NCBI GenBank assembly: GCA_031732855.1
Contig: JAVMKJ010000150.1
Coordinates: 13,781-77,780, forward strand
Length of the DNA: 64,000 nucleotides
Source of the DNA: JAVMKJ01 sp031732855
Lineage (GTDB): Bacteria; Pseudomonadota; Gammaproteobacteria; Competibacterales; Competibacteraceae
Direction: 5' to 3'
Under the pieces are notes generated by a model, which had not been told where the DNA came from, did no database searches, and was given only the letters and a program-made list of their open reading frames with translations. A program made the position numbers and the translations under genes. Positions 1 through 8,385 of the stretch are shown here, one piece after another. The number at the start of each line of letters is the position of its first letter. Position 1 is the first letter of the stretch.

Positions 1-530
1 GCCAGGGCAGTGGCCGGGTGGAGGAACAGAAGACGCTGTCGGTCAAGGTGCCGGCTGGCGTGGACAACGGCGACCGCATCCGGCTGGCCGGTGAAGGCGA
101 GGCGGGCGAGCACGGCGGGCCACCGGGCGATCTGTACGTGCAGATCCGCGTCAAGCCGCATCCGATTTTCACTCGCGAGGACAACGACCTGTATTGCGAG
201 GTGCCGATCGGCTTCACGACCGCCGCATTGGGGGGCGATCTGGAAGTACCGACCCTGGATGGACGGCTGAGCCTGAGGATTCCGGCGGAAACCCAGACCG
301 GCAGGGTGTTCAGGCTGCGCGGCAAGGGGGTCAAGCCGGTACGCGGTGGCGCGACCGGCGATTTGTTGTGCCGCGTCGCCGTCGAAACCCCGGTCAACCT
401 GACCCGGGAGCAAAAGGAACTGTTGCAGAAATTGGCTGAAACCATGGAGGCCGGCGGCACGAGCCATACCCCGCAGCAGGGGAGCTGGCTGGATGGGGTC
501 AAGAAATTTTTCGAAGACATGAAATTCTGA
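1..530 (+). CDS. dnaJ: Chaperone DnaJ, C-terminal part (5' end outside window)
   Basis: Co-chaperone that delivers unfolded clients to DnaK and stimulates its ATPase in the cytoplasm. The window opens inside the last zinc-finger repeat: the first residues read QGSGRVEEQK, matching the end of the fourth CxxCxGxG motif. The two C-terminal beta-sandwich substrate-binding domains follow, with the family signature blocks GDLYVQI, ALGGDLEVPTLDG and RGKGVKPVRGG. The end FDGVKKFF-like (here LDGVKKFFEDMKF) is typical of proteobacterial DnaJ. J domain and most of the zinc finger lie outside the window. Convergent with the Sel1-repeat gene on the minus strand 50 bases away. Confidence 0.96.
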   Translation, partial: QGSGRVEEQKTLSVKVPAGVDNGDRIRLAGEGEAGEHGGPPGDLYVQIRVKPHPIFTREDNDLYCEVPIGFTTAALGGDLEVPTLDGRLSLRIPAETQTGRVFRLRGKGVKPVRGGATGDLLCRVAVETPVNLTREQKELLQKLAETMEAGGTSHTPQQGSWLDGVKKFFEDMKF

Positions 531-582
531 ACGATGCGGGATTTTCCTGCGCCATGTCGGCCGAGCATTGCTGCGATCTCGA

Positions 583-1491
583 CTAGCGATCCCGAGCAAC
601 GCTCTTTAATAGCTGCTGGGCCTGCGTTTTTTGTTCGGCGGTCAAGCGTGCCGAGATCTTCTGCCGCGCGCGTTGAGCATCCTCATCGCCCAACAGCGCC
701 GACCTGGAAAACCAAACGTAAGCCATCAGCGGGTCTTTCGATATCCCTTTGTGTCCTTCGGCGTAAATTGCCCCCAGATTGAACTGAGCCGGCGCATAGC
801 CCTGGTCGGCGGCTTCGCGATACCATTTCAATGCTTCCTGGAAATCCCGAGCCACGCCCTGACCTTCAAAGTACATCGACCCCAGGTTGACCTGGGCCGG
901 CGCATAGCCCTGATCGGCGGCTTTACCGTACCACCGCAGCGCTTCCTGAAAGTCCTGTAACGGGCTTCCGTTCTGTTCGTACAGCATTCCCAAATTGAAT
1001 TGGGCCGAGGCATAGCCCTGGCTGGCGGCTTTAAGATACCATTTCAACGCTGTCTGCATATCCCGGGCTATGCCTTGACCCTCAAAGTACATCGACCCCA
1101 GGTTGACTTGAGCCGGCGCATAGCCCAGATCGGCGGCTTTACGGTACCACTTCAATGCTGCCGCGTAATCACCTCGTTCGTAACTGTCCTGGCCGTTTTG
1201 GAAGTGCTGCTGCTCTTTCGTCTTGGCCTGGCTGACGGGCTCTCCAGCGATATCGGGGCGTTTGGTGTCGGTCAGACGTTTCGAATTTCCATCCGCTTTA
1301 CCGCTCTCCACGTCTCCAGGCCGGAGCTTGCGATGGCGATAGCGCCTTCTGGTCTGATAAATCACTATTCCCGCGGTGATGAGAAGCAACCCACAGAGTT
1401 TTCCGAGAGCGGATTCGACACCGACCACCGCGACTAATCCTCCGAGTGTGTATACGTATGGAAGGGATTCGTAAATTGGCTGCGGGATCAT
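583..1491 (-). CDS. Sel1-repeat (TPR-like) protein with N-terminal membrane segment
   Basis: Protein of 302 residues. The N-terminus has hydrophobic stretches (about residues 8-50) followed by a basic RRRYRHRK patch, so it is probably anchored in the inner membrane. From about residue 105 on there are four to five Sel1-like repeats of about 36 residues with the pattern ALKWYRKAADQGYAPAQ.NLG.MY, which form a helical solenoid used for protein-protein contacts. The repeats are so alike that the DNA itself is repetitive (near-identical blocks around 860-900 and 1080-1130). I chose the ATG at 1491 because an AAGGA ribosome site lies 6-7 bases upstream; a longer start at 1521 is possible. The partner is not known. 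Confidence 0.8.
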   Translation of the reverse strand: MIPQPIYESLPYVYTLGGLVAVVGVESALGKLCGLLLITAGIVIYQTRRRYRHRKLRPGDVESGKADGNSKRLTDTKRPDIAGEPVSQAKTKEQQHFQNGQDSYERGDYAAALKWYRKAADLGYAPAQVNLGSMYFEGQGIARDMQTALKWYLKAASQGYASAQFNLGMLYEQNGSPLQDFQEALRWYGKAADQGYAPAQVNLGSMYFEGQGVARDFQEALKWYREAADQGYAPAQFNLGAIYAEGHKGISKDPLMAYVWFSRSALLGDEDAQRARQKISARLTAEQKTQAQQLLKSVARDR

Positions 1492-1989
1492 GGTTGATTC
1501 CTTGGTTTTGTCGCTTATCAATACATTGGACGATATTGTGTGGAGGGCTGGGAGACATGCTCAATAAATCAATTACTTATTCATTTTATCCAAGTCCAGG
1601 CAAACTCCCAAGCTGGAATTTATCGGAGCCACGAGCGCCGGGCTCTTGGATTATGGCGGTAAGTGACTGATCTATTTATTTAATATCAATTTGTCAGGAA
1701 AAAATCACTTTCCGAACCCTGAAAAATCAGCGAAGGGTAAGCTGAGGGGAGGAGTGGGTCTTGCGATGCTTTCCGCGATTCACCGTTTTCGATCGCGGCG
1801 TCCACGCTCCACTCGATCTCGAGAGGATTCCCTGAATGAGCTACACTTAACGTGCTCGGATCTCGAAGGTCCCAATCGCTTTTTGAGGGGAACGCCCGGT
1901 CCGGGTGTTGCGTCGGCCGGGCTTGCGATCATCCGTCCACGACACCGCCCGAACGGTATCGGCCACTGGCGAAAGCAGAGGAGATCACA
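1492..1989. other. Intergenic region without a convincing gene
   Basis: About 500 bases between the divergent Sel1-repeat and DUF1269-like genes. The left third is AT-rich and probably carries promoters for both directions. A short hairpin (AACGCCCGG / CCGGGTGTT) lies near 1891-1909. Reading frames here are short, lack ribosome sites and have no recognisable product. Confidence 0.5.
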
Positions 1990-2502
1990 ATGAAGCGCAT
2001 CTATTTCCTGGTTCCACATATCGACGTGGCGAAAAAGATCGTCGACGAATTGCTGCTCGCGCGCATCGAAGAGCGGCACATCCACATTCTGGCCAAGCGT
2101 GGCACGCCGCTCGAGGATTTGCCGGAGGCCTCGTTTTTGCAAAAGAGCGACTTTATCCCGGCGATGGAACGGGGTCTGGCGCTCGGCGGTACGGTGGGCA
2201 CGCTCGCGGGCCTGATCGCGGTCGCGCTCGGACCGGTCAGTCTGGTGGTGGCGGGTGGTGGTATCGTTCTGGCCGGCGGCCTGGCCGGCGCCGGGGTGGG
2301 GGCCTGGCTGAGCGGGATGGTGGGACTGAACGTCGGCAATACCCGGCTCAAATCGTTCGAGGATGCCATCGAGCGGGGCGAGCTCCTGATGATGATCGAC
2401 GTGCCGCGCGACCGGGTACCGGAGATCACCGAACTGGTTGCGACCCACCACCCCGAAGCGCATCCCGAAGGTATCGAACCGACGATTCCCGCGTTCCCCT
2501 GA
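1990..2502 (+). CDS. DUF1269-like membrane-associated protein
   Basis: Protein of 170 residues. An N-terminal alpha/beta module (MKRIYFLVPHIDVAKKIVDEL) resembling the nucleotide-like fold of DUF1269/general-stress proteins is followed by a glycine-rich hydrophobic centre (about residues 60-115, GTLAGLIAVALG, GGIVLAGGLAGAGVG) able to span the membrane as a hairpin. A second small module at the C-terminus ends in MMIDVPRDRVPEI. The ATG at 1990 has a GAGGAGA ribosome site 6 bases upstream, which decides against the longer frame starting at 1852. The exact role is unknown; stress-associated members exist in the family, and that is inference here. Confidence 0.72.
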   Translation: MKRIYFLVPHIDVAKKIVDELLLARIEERHIHILAKRGTPLEDLPEASFLQKSDFIPAMERGLALGGTVGTLAGLIAVALGPVSLVVAGGGIVLAGGLAGAGVGAWLSGMVGLNVGNTRLKSFEDAIERGELLMMIDVPRDRVPEITELVATHHPEAHPEGIEPTIPAFP

Positions 2503-2510
2503 CGCGGGAA
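2486..2510 (+). terminator. Hairpin overlapping the stop of the DUF1269-like gene
   Basis: Perfect 9-bp stem TTCCCGCGT / ACGCGGGAA with a 7-base loop spans the TGA stop codon. There is no T-run afterwards, so it may be a Rho-type or mRNA-stabilising hairpin instead of an intrinsic terminator. Confidence 0.35.
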
Positions 2511-2630
2511 CGGGTGGCTCGCGTGTTTTCCTGCCCGATAAATCCTTAGTTATACGAAAGGGTATTGACAAGAATCGCATATCCCGTTACTTGTTAATCA
2601 GGCAAGGCAAAGCGAAGGAGTTCCTGGTTC

Positions 2631-3104
2631 ATGGTCGCAGTCGAATGTGGCACAAACGAGTGCCAATACTGTTATGTGCTGCGTCCCAACCGGTCCCTGT
2701 CCTGGCGGCAAAATCTGGCGGCGTTCGCCGGATTGTGCGTGGTAACGCTGTTTCTGGCCGTTCCGTTGGTCGCCATGGGGTTTTGGCTGGTTTTGCCGTT
2801 TGCCGGCCTGGAACTGCTGGCGGTGGGAATCGGGCTGTACTGCGCGATCTGCCGCTGCCACGAATGCGAGGTGATCTGCGTCGCGGCCGACAGCATTCGC
2901 ATCGAACGGGGCCGGCGGGGTCCCCGGCAACGCTGGGTTCTGGCGCGGGCCTGGGCTCAGGTCGTGCTCAAATGCTGTCCCCGGCAGTGGTATCCGAGCC
3001 GGTTGCTGATTCGGGTCCACGGCCGGACGGTGGAAGTCGGCCGGTTTCTGGTCGAGGAGGAGCGTCGTCAGCTTGCCCGGGATTTGACGCGTTGTCTGCG
3101 TTAA
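2631..3104 (+). CDS. DUF2244 integral membrane protein
   Basis: Protein of 157 residues with the DUF2244 layout: a short cytoplasmic N-terminus, two adjacent membrane helices (about residues 27-70, LAAFAGLCVVTLFLAVPLVA and LPFAGLELLAVGIGLYCAI), then a soluble C-terminal half containing SIRIERG and the RLLIRVHGRTVEVGRFL block. Members often sit just upstream of aa3 oxidase genes, as here, and are suspected of helping its biogenesis; that role is not proven. It is separated from coxB by a small terminator-like hairpin, so it may be transcribed separately. Confidence 0.78.
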   Translation: MVAVECGTNECQYCYVLRPNRSLSWRQNLAAFAGLCVVTLFLAVPLVAMGFWLVLPFAGLELLAVGIGLYCAICRCHECEVICVAADSIRIERGRRGPRQRWVLARAWAQVVLKCCPRQWYPSRLLIRVHGRTVEVGRFLVEEERRQLARDLTRCLR

Positions 3105-3134
3105 CCAGTAAATTCAAGTGGTTGTAAAATTGTC

Positions 3135-3162
3135 AAGCCGGAGATCAAATCCGGCTGTTTTG
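3135..3162 (+). terminator. Intrinsic terminator after the DUF2244 gene
   Basis: Stem AGCCGG / CCGGCT (3136-3141 with 3151-3156), loop AGATCAAAT, followed by GTTTTG. Short stem but correct layout and position between the DUF2244 gene and coxB. Confidence 0.55.
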
Positions 3163-3225
3163 TGTATCCAGTTTTGCGTCACCGATTCGACGGCACGGGG
3201 CGCGTTCAACCATCGGGAGAGGGGT

Positions 3226-4092
3226 ATGGCAATCAATCACATCCCGCGCAGGGTCGGCGGTATTGCCCTGAGTGGCGCAACAACACTAACGGCATGGAGC
3301 GCGGGCGCGCATGCCGAACTCGCGCTGAACATGCCACGGGGTGTCACCCCTATCAGCCATGAAGTCTACGATCTGCACATGCTGATCTTCTGGATTTGCG
3401 TGGTGATCGGCGTGGTGGTGTTCGGCGTCATGTTCTGGTCGATCTACCACCACCGCAAATCGCGTGGGGCGGTGCCGGCCCAATTCCATGAAAGTACTCT
3501 GGTGGAGGTGGTGTGGACGGTGGTTCCAATGCTGATTCTCATCGGCATGGCGGTTCCCGCCACCAAGACGCTGGTCCGCATGTACGATGCCCGTGATGCC
3601 GATCTGACCGTCAAGGTCACCGGCTATCAGTGGCGCTGGCAATACGACTATCTCAACGAGGGCGTCGGGTTTTTCAGCATCCTCTCCACCCCTCAGGCGC
3701 AGATCCGTAATGTCGCTGCCAAGGGCGATCATTATCTGTTGGAAGTGGACAACCCGCTGGTAGTGCCGGTTGGCAAGAAGGTCCGCATTCTGACCACCGC
3801 CGCCGACGTGATCCATTCCTGGTGGGTACCGGAACTGGGCTGGAAGAAAGATGCAATTCCCGGTTTTATCAATGAGACCTGGACGCTGATCGAGAAACCC
3901 GGCATCTATCGTGGCCAGTGCGCCGAACTGTGCGGCAAGGATCACGGGTTCATGCCTATCGTCGTCAAGGCCGTCCCCGAGGCGGAGTTCAAACAGTGGC
4001 TCGAGCAGATGAAAGCGAAGGACAAGCCGAGCCCGAAAACCGCCCGGAATGATTCGAACTCCCCAACCGTCCCTGGAGGCCAAACGCTATGA
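3226..4092 (+). CDS. coxB: Cytochrome c oxidase (aa3) subunit II
   Basis: 288 residues. Accepts electrons from cytochrome c at the periplasmic CuA centre and passes them to heme a in subunit I. A Sec signal ends near AGAHA (residue 30), two membrane helices follow (about 50-70 and 90-110), then the cupredoxin domain. CuA ligands are visible: the His of VIHSWW, and the cluster C-AEL-C-GKD-H-GFM. The aromatic stretch YQWRWQYDY is the conserved electron-entry patch. The tail beyond residue 265 is charged and variable; no fused cytochrome c domain is present. Start ATG at 3226 follows a GGGAGAGGGG ribosome site. Stop overlaps the ctaD start as ATGA. Confidence 0.97.
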   Translation: MAINHIPRRVGGIALSGATTLTAWSAGAHAELALNMPRGVTPISHEVYDLHMLIFWICVVIGVVVFGVMFWSIYHHRKSRGAVPAQFHESTLVEVVWTVVPMLILIGMAVPATKTLVRMYDARDADLTVKVTGYQWRWQYDYLNEGVGFFSILSTPQAQIRNVAAKGDHYLLEVDNPLVVPVGKKVRILTTAADVIHSWWVPELGWKKDAIPGFINETWTLIEKPGIYRGQCAELCGKDHGFMPIVVKAVPEAEFKQWLEQMKAKDKPSPKTARNDSNSPTVPGGQTL

Positions 4093-5675
4093 GCACGGCA
4101 TCGCCCGCCCTCGATCACGATCACGATCACGATCACGGACCATCGCGCGGTTTGAGCCGCTGGCTGTTCACCACCAATCACAAGGACATCGGGACGCTGT
4201 ACCTGTTGTTCTCGTTGTTGATGTTCTTTGTCGGCGGCACCATGGCTCTGATTATCCGCGCCGAGTTGTTCCAGCCGGGCCTGCAGATCGTCAATCCGCA
4301 ATTCTTCAACGAGATGACCACCCTGCATGCGCTGGTCATGATCTTCGGCGCGGTGATGCCGGCTTTCGTCGGGTTGGCTAACTGGCTGATTCCGATGATG
4401 ATCGGCGCGCCGGACATGGCCCTGCCGCGCATGAACAACTGGTCGTTCTGGATCATGCCGTTTGCTTTCACGCTGCTGTTGTCCACCCTGTTCATGCCGG
4501 GGGGTGGCCCGGCCGGCGGCTGGACTTTGTATCCTCCGCTGGTGCTACAGACTGGCAATGCCTTTCCGTTCGTTATCCTGGCCATCCATATGATGGGGGC
4601 CTCTTCGATCATGGGCGCGATTAACATTATCGCGACGATTCTCAACTTGCGCGCGCCCGGCATGACGCTGATGAAAATGCCGCTGTTCGTGTGGACCTGG
4701 CTGATCACCGCTTATCTGCTGATCGCGGTGATGCCGGTGCTGGCGGGCACGGTGACCATGTTGTTGACCGACAAGTTCTTCGGGACCTCGTTTTTTAACG
4801 CCGCCGGTGGCGGCGACCCGGTGATGTTCCAGCACATTTTCTGGTTCTTCGGCCATCCCGAGGTCTACATCATGATCCTGCCGGCGTTCGGGGTGATTTC
4901 CATGATCATCCCGACCTTCGCCCGCAAGCCGCTATTCGGCTATGCCTCGATGGTGTATGCCACCGCCTCCATCGCGTTTCTGTCCTTTATCGTCTGGGCG
5001 CATCACATGTTCACGGTGGGGATGCCGCTGGCGGGCGAACTGTTCTTCATGTACGCGACCATGCTGATCGCGGTGCCGACCGGAGTGAAAGTGTTCAACT
5101 GGGTTTCGACCATGTGGCGCGGGGCGATGACTTTCGAGACGCCCATGTTGTTCGCTCTCGCCTTCGTGGTCCTGTTCACCATCGGTGGCTTTTCCGGACT
5201 GATGCTGGCGATCGCGCCAGCCGACTTCCAGTACCAGGATACCTATTTCGTGGTGGCGCACTTCCATTACGTGCTGGTACCAGGCGCGGTGTTCTCGATC
5301 ATGGCCGCCACCTATTATTGGCTGCCGAAATGGACCGGCCACATGTACGACGAGAAACTGGGCCAGTGGCATTTCTGGCTGTCGGTGATCGGAGTCAACG
5401 TGCTATTTTTCCCCCAGCACTTCCTGGGATTGGCCGGCATGCCGCGTCGCATTCCTGATTACGCCCTGCAATTTACCGAGTTCAACATGATTTCGACCGT
5501 CGGCGCGTTCCTGTTCGGTTTTTCGCAACTGCTGTTCGCCTACAACGTCATCAAGACCATGCGTGGTGGCGTGAAGGCGACCGATCAGGTATGGGACGGG
5601 GCGCATGGTCTGGAATGGACGCTGAGTTCGCCGCCTCCGTACCACACCTTCACCACGGCTCCCGAAATCAAGTGA
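4089..5675 (+). CDS. ctaD: Cytochrome c oxidase (aa3) subunit I
   Basis: 528 residues with 12 membrane helices. Catalytic subunit of the aa3 proton pump, holding heme a and the heme a3-CuB site where oxygen is reduced. Visible signatures: the heme a ligand His80 (LHALVMIFG), the crosslinked His256-Tyr260 pair in GHPEVY, the CuB HH pair in WAHHMFTVG, and the heme ligands in VAHFHYVLVPG. The HPEVY form indicates an A-type (D- and K-channel) oxidase. The N-terminus holds an unusual His-Asp run, HDHDHDHDHG, encoded by a 6-base tandem repeat. Its start overlaps the coxB stop; the genes are translationally coupled. Confidence 0.98.
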   Translation: MSTASPALDHDHDHDHGPSRGLSRWLFTTNHKDIGTLYLLFSLLMFFVGGTMALIIRAELFQPGLQIVNPQFFNEMTTLHALVMIFGAVMPAFVGLANWLIPMMIGAPDMALPRMNNWSFWIMPFAFTLLLSTLFMPGGGPAGGWTLYPPLVLQTGNAFPFVILAIHMMGASSIMGAINIIATILNLRAPGMTLMKMPLFVWTWLITAYLLIAVMPVLAGTVTMLLTDKFFGTSFFNAAGGGDPVMFQHIFWFFGHPEVYIMILPAFGVISMIIPTFARKPLFGYASMVYATASIAFLSFIVWAHHMFTVGMPLAGELFFMYATMLIAVPTGVKVFNWVSTMWRGAMTFETPMLFALAFVVLFTIGGFSGLMLAIAPADFQYQDTYFVVAHFHYVLVPGAVFSIMAATYYWLPKWTGHMYDEKLGQWHFWLSVIGVNVLFFPQHFLGLAGMPRRIPDYALQFTEFNMISTVGAFLFGFSQLLFAYNVIKTMRGGVKATDQVWDGAHGLEWTLSSPPPYHTFTTAPEIK

Positions 5676-5692
5676 GAATGGGAGGACTTGAA

Positions 5693-5827
5693 GTGAGGTC
5701 CGCGGACCATTCCGCCGGCGCGATGCCGCAAAACCGCGCCGCTCGGGTTCGGCGCACGGCGATCGCGCTGGCGGTATTGACCGCGGTTTTCTATGTTGGA
5801 ATTATTCTGATCATGGCGTGGCGATGA
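5693..5827 (+). CDS. Small cytochrome oxidase assembly-type membrane protein
   Basis: 44 residues with one membrane helix (RTAIALAVLTAVFYVGIILIM) preceded by basic residues. Many proteobacteria have such a 35-50 residue single-helix protein between ctaD and cox11, annotated as a small oxidase assembly protein; position and shape match here. I chose the GTG at 5693 because GGGAGG lies 7 bases upstream; an ATG at 5678 would give 49 residues. Its stop overlaps the Cox11 start, so it belongs to the operon. Its function is inferred from neighbours only. Confidence 0.68.
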   Translation: MRSADHSAGAMPQNRAARVRRTAIALAVLTAVFYVGIILIMAWR

Positions 5828-6387
5828 TGGTGGAAACCGAAAAATCAACTCCAGGGTCGGCGGTGGCGGCGAACCGCCGGTTGGTGCGGCGCCTCTTGTG
5901 GGTGACGGCTGGGATGTTCGCCTTTGGGTTTGTCATGGTGCCGTTCTATGACGTACTGTGCAAAATCACCGGTCTTAACGGCAAGACCGGCGGTCGCGTG
6001 GTTGCCGTGGAACCGATGAAAGTGGACGAATCCCGAACGATAACCGTGGAATTCGTCGCTAATCTAAACTTGGGGGCGCCGTGGGAATTCGCTCCGCAAG
6101 TCGCTCGCATGCAGGTGCATCCCGGTCAGTTCTACCAGACCCGTTTTTGGGCGCGGAACGTGGCCGACCAACCCATGACCGGGCAGGCGATCCCCAGCGT
6201 TTCGCCGGGACTGGCGGCATCCCATTTTCAGAAGATCGAGTGTTTCTGCTTTACCCGCCAGCAGTTCCAGGCGGGCGAGGGTAAGGAAATGCCGGTCACC
6301 TTCCGCATCGATCCGGAGTTGCCGTCCGACGTGCGCATCGTAACCCTGTCTTACACATTTTTTAGGATTGATAACGCGGGCGGTTGA
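5824..6387 (+). CDS. ctaG: Cytochrome c oxidase assembly protein Cox11/CtaG (copper chaperone)
   Basis: 187 residues. Delivers copper to the CuB site of subunit I. A single membrane helix (about residues 23-44) anchors a periplasmic immunoglobulin-like domain; the copper-binding CFCF motif (IECFCFTRQQF) and the conserved PFYDVLCKITG segment after the helix are present. Starts at ATG 5824 or 5827, both overlapping the stop of the preceding small gene. Placed between ctaD and ctaE as usual. Confidence 0.95.
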   Translation: MMVETEKSTPGSAVAANRRLVRRLLWVTAGMFAFGFVMVPFYDVLCKITGLNGKTGGRVVAVEPMKVDESRTITVEFVANLNLGAPWEFAPQVARMQVHPGQFYQTRFWARNVADQPMTGQAIPSVSPGLAASHFQKIECFCFTRQQFQAGEGKEMPVTFRIDPELPSDVRIVTLSYTFFRIDNAGG

Positions 6388-6433
6388 TCGTCAGGACCGC
6401 CCGCCGCACGACCATCAAAGGGGGAAGCAACCA

Positions 6434-7309
6434 ATGACGCAAGCACAGGCGCATGCGCCAGATCATTACTACGTGCCGCACCACAGCCACTGGCCGATCA
6501 TCGCCACCATCAGTCTGTTCACGCTGATGGTGGGTGGAGCCACGCTGCTGAACGGGGGCAGCAATACGCTACTGCTGGTTGGATTGACACTGATCGTGAT
6601 CACCATGTTCGGCTGGTTCGGCACGGTGATCCGCGAAAGCGAGAAGGGCCTTTATAGCGACCAGATGGATCGTTCGTTCCGCTGGGGGATGGCTTGGTTC
6701 ATCTTTTCCGAAGTGATGTTCTTCGCCGCGTTTTTCGGCGCGCTGTTCTATGCGCGCAGCTACTCGGTCCCTTGGTTGGGTGGAGAAACCGGCCATGGAG
6801 AATTGACGCACGGTCTGCTTTGGTCCAAGTACGAGGCGACCTGGCCCACCAACGGTCCCGGCGATATCGGCGGCTTTTTTGCCCCGATGCGCGCATGGGG
6901 TTTGCCCGCCATCAACACCCTGATCCTGCTCAGCAGCGGCGTGACCATCACGTGGGCGCACTGGGGCCTGATCCAGGAAAATCGTCCGCAACTGTTAAAG
7001 GGATTGGCGGCGACGGTGGCGCTGGGCGTGCTGTTCCTGACCTTGCAGGCCACCGAATACCACGAAGCCTACAAGGAACTGCACCTGACCCTGGGCAGCG
7101 GCATTTATGGGTCCACGTTCTTCATGCTGACCGGGTTCCACGGCCTGCACGTCACCATCGGCGCGATCATCCTGAGCGTGATTTTGCTGCGCAGTCTGGC
7201 CGGTCATTTTACCCCGCGACGCCATTTCGCCTTCGAGGCGGCGGCGTGGTACTGGCACTTCGTGGACGTGGTGTGGCTCGGACTGTTTATCTTCGTCTAC
7301 TGGCTCTAG
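6434..7309 (+). CDS. ctaE: Cytochrome c oxidase (aa3) subunit III
   Basis: 291 residues, seven predicted membrane helices as in mitochondrial-type COX3. Stabilises subunit I and supports proton uptake. Recognisable segments are FSEVMFFAAFFGALFYAR, ATEYHEAY, GSTFFMLTGFHGLHVTIGA and the final AAAWYWHFVDVVWLGLF. Helix I-II region carries an insertion (GGETGHGELTHGLLWSKYEATWP) typical of proteobacterial forms. Start ATG 6434 has GGGGGAAG upstream. Last gene on the plus strand before a convergent small gene. Confidence 0.97.
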   Translation: MTQAQAHAPDHYYVPHHSHWPIIATISLFTLMVGGATLLNGGSNTLLLVGLTLIVITMFGWFGTVIRESEKGLYSDQMDRSFRWGMAWFIFSEVMFFAAFFGALFYARSYSVPWLGGETGHGELTHGLLWSKYEATWPTNGPGDIGGFFAPMRAWGLPAINTLILLSSGVTITWAHWGLIQENRPQLLKGLAATVALGVLFLTLQATEYHEAYKELHLTLGSGIYGSTFFMLTGFHGLHVTIGAIILSVILLRSLAGHFTPRRHFAFEAAAWYWHFVDVVWLGLFIFVYWL

Positions 7310-7345
7310 GCGCGACGGGTCCGGGATTTTCATCGGCCGTGCGGC

Positions 7346-7549
7346 TTATAGGCCGTGCGGCGCGATCAGACCGGTGGCGTAGGCCAGCATCAGCAGGACG
7401 AAGAGGACCACCGACAAGGCGATGCGCAGCGTCAGCGCCTTGACGGTGCGGGGATTACGACCCTGATCCCGGATCAAAAAGAACAGCCCGGATCCCAGAC
7501 TGGCGAGAATGAGCAGCAGCATGAGGACGACGACGATCTTGATCAGCAT
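7346..7549 (-). CDS. Twin transmembrane protein (DUF2909-like)
   Basis: 67 residues made almost entirely of two membrane helices (about 3-26 and 42-62) joined by a polar loop RDQGRNPRTVKALTLR. This matches DUF2909-type small proteins that are commonly found opposite the SURF1 gene in gammaproteobacterial aa3 loci. It is transcribed against the oxidase operon, convergent with ctaE and divergent from SURF1. Role unknown; an oxidase link is suggested by location only. Confidence 0.72.
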   Translation of the reverse strand: MLIKIVVVLMLLLILASLGSGLFFLIRDQGRNPRTVKALTLRIALSVVLFVLLMLAYATGLIAPHGL

Positions 7550-7637
7550 GGATAAATTCCGGCGGGGTAGGGTTATCGTCGCGAGTATACTCGAACCCGA
7601 GCCGGCAGGATAAATCGGGTTCCGGGTGTGAGGGGTG

Positions 7638-8378
7638 ATGCAAATCCGGCTGGGTAATTGGATCTTCCGGCCCGGCCGGGCGTCCACGGTGGCTACCCTG
7701 CTCGTCATGCCCCTGTTGCTGGCGCTCGGTTTCTGGCAACTGGATCGGGCCCGGCAGAAAGCCGAACTTCAGGTGGCGTTCGCCGAACAACTGCGACAGC
7801 CACCGGCATCGCTTGCCGAGGTGAATCCCGGCGATCCCGCCAGTCGTTATCGTCGGGTGATCGCTGCTGGCCGATACGACGGCGAGCACCAGTTATTGCT
7901 CGACAACCAGATCCGGGACGGTCAGCCGGGCTATCATGTTCTGACGCCGTTGCGGCTTGCCGATGGTTCGGCGATACTGGTCAACAGGGGTTGGCTGCCG
8001 CTCGGAGCGTCGCGGCGGGAATTACCGGACGTCTCCGCGACCGCCCAACCGGTAACCGTCAGTGGCTGGCTGGCGCAACCGGCTGGTCCGGGCTTGCGGT
8101 TGGGCGATGCCGCCGGCGAAGATTTGAAGTGGCCGCGCGTCGTTCCCCACGTCGATTACCAACGGCTGGCCATCTTGCTGGGTTATCCTTTGCAGCCGGC
8201 GCTGATTCTGTTGGAGCCGGGAACGTCCGCGGGTTACTGGCGCGACTGGCAACCCCGATTCGGCGGCTACGGACCGGAGCGCCATCGAGGCTATGCCGTG
8301 CAATGGTTTGCCCTGGCGGCGGCGCTGTCGATCCTGTACCTTGCGGCCAATACTTGCCGGCAACCACATTCTGAATGA
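7638..8378 (+). CDS. SURF1 family cytochrome oxidase assembly protein
   Basis: 246 residues. SURF1/Shy1 proteins help insert heme a into subunit I. Two terminal membrane helices (about 17-35 and 218-236) enclose a periplasmic domain. Family marks are LLALGFWQLDRA, the VNRGW block (ILVNRGWLPLG) and HRGYAVQWFALA before the last helix. ATG 7638 is preceded by GTGAGGGG. Followed within 7 bases by the SCO-like gene and then the heme A and heme O synthase genes, so all serve one assembly pathway. Confidence 0.93.
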   Translation: MQIRLGNWIFRPGRASTVATLLVMPLLLALGFWQLDRARQKAELQVAFAEQLRQPPASLAEVNPGDPASRYRRVIAAGRYDGEHQLLLDNQIRDGQPGYHVLTPLRLADGSAILVNRGWLPLGASRRELPDVSATAQPVTVSGWLAQPAGPGLRLGDAAGEDLKWPRVVPHVDYQRLAILLGYPLQPALILLEPGTSAGYWRDWQPRFGGYGPERHRGYAVQWFALAAALSILYLAANTCRQPHSE

Positions 8379-8385
8379 TTCTGTG

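Noticed and set aside
1691..1993. Plus-strand open frame of 100 codons before the DUF1269-like gene
   Set aside because: No start codon with ribosome site, no recognisable composition or family; overlaps the real gene's leader.
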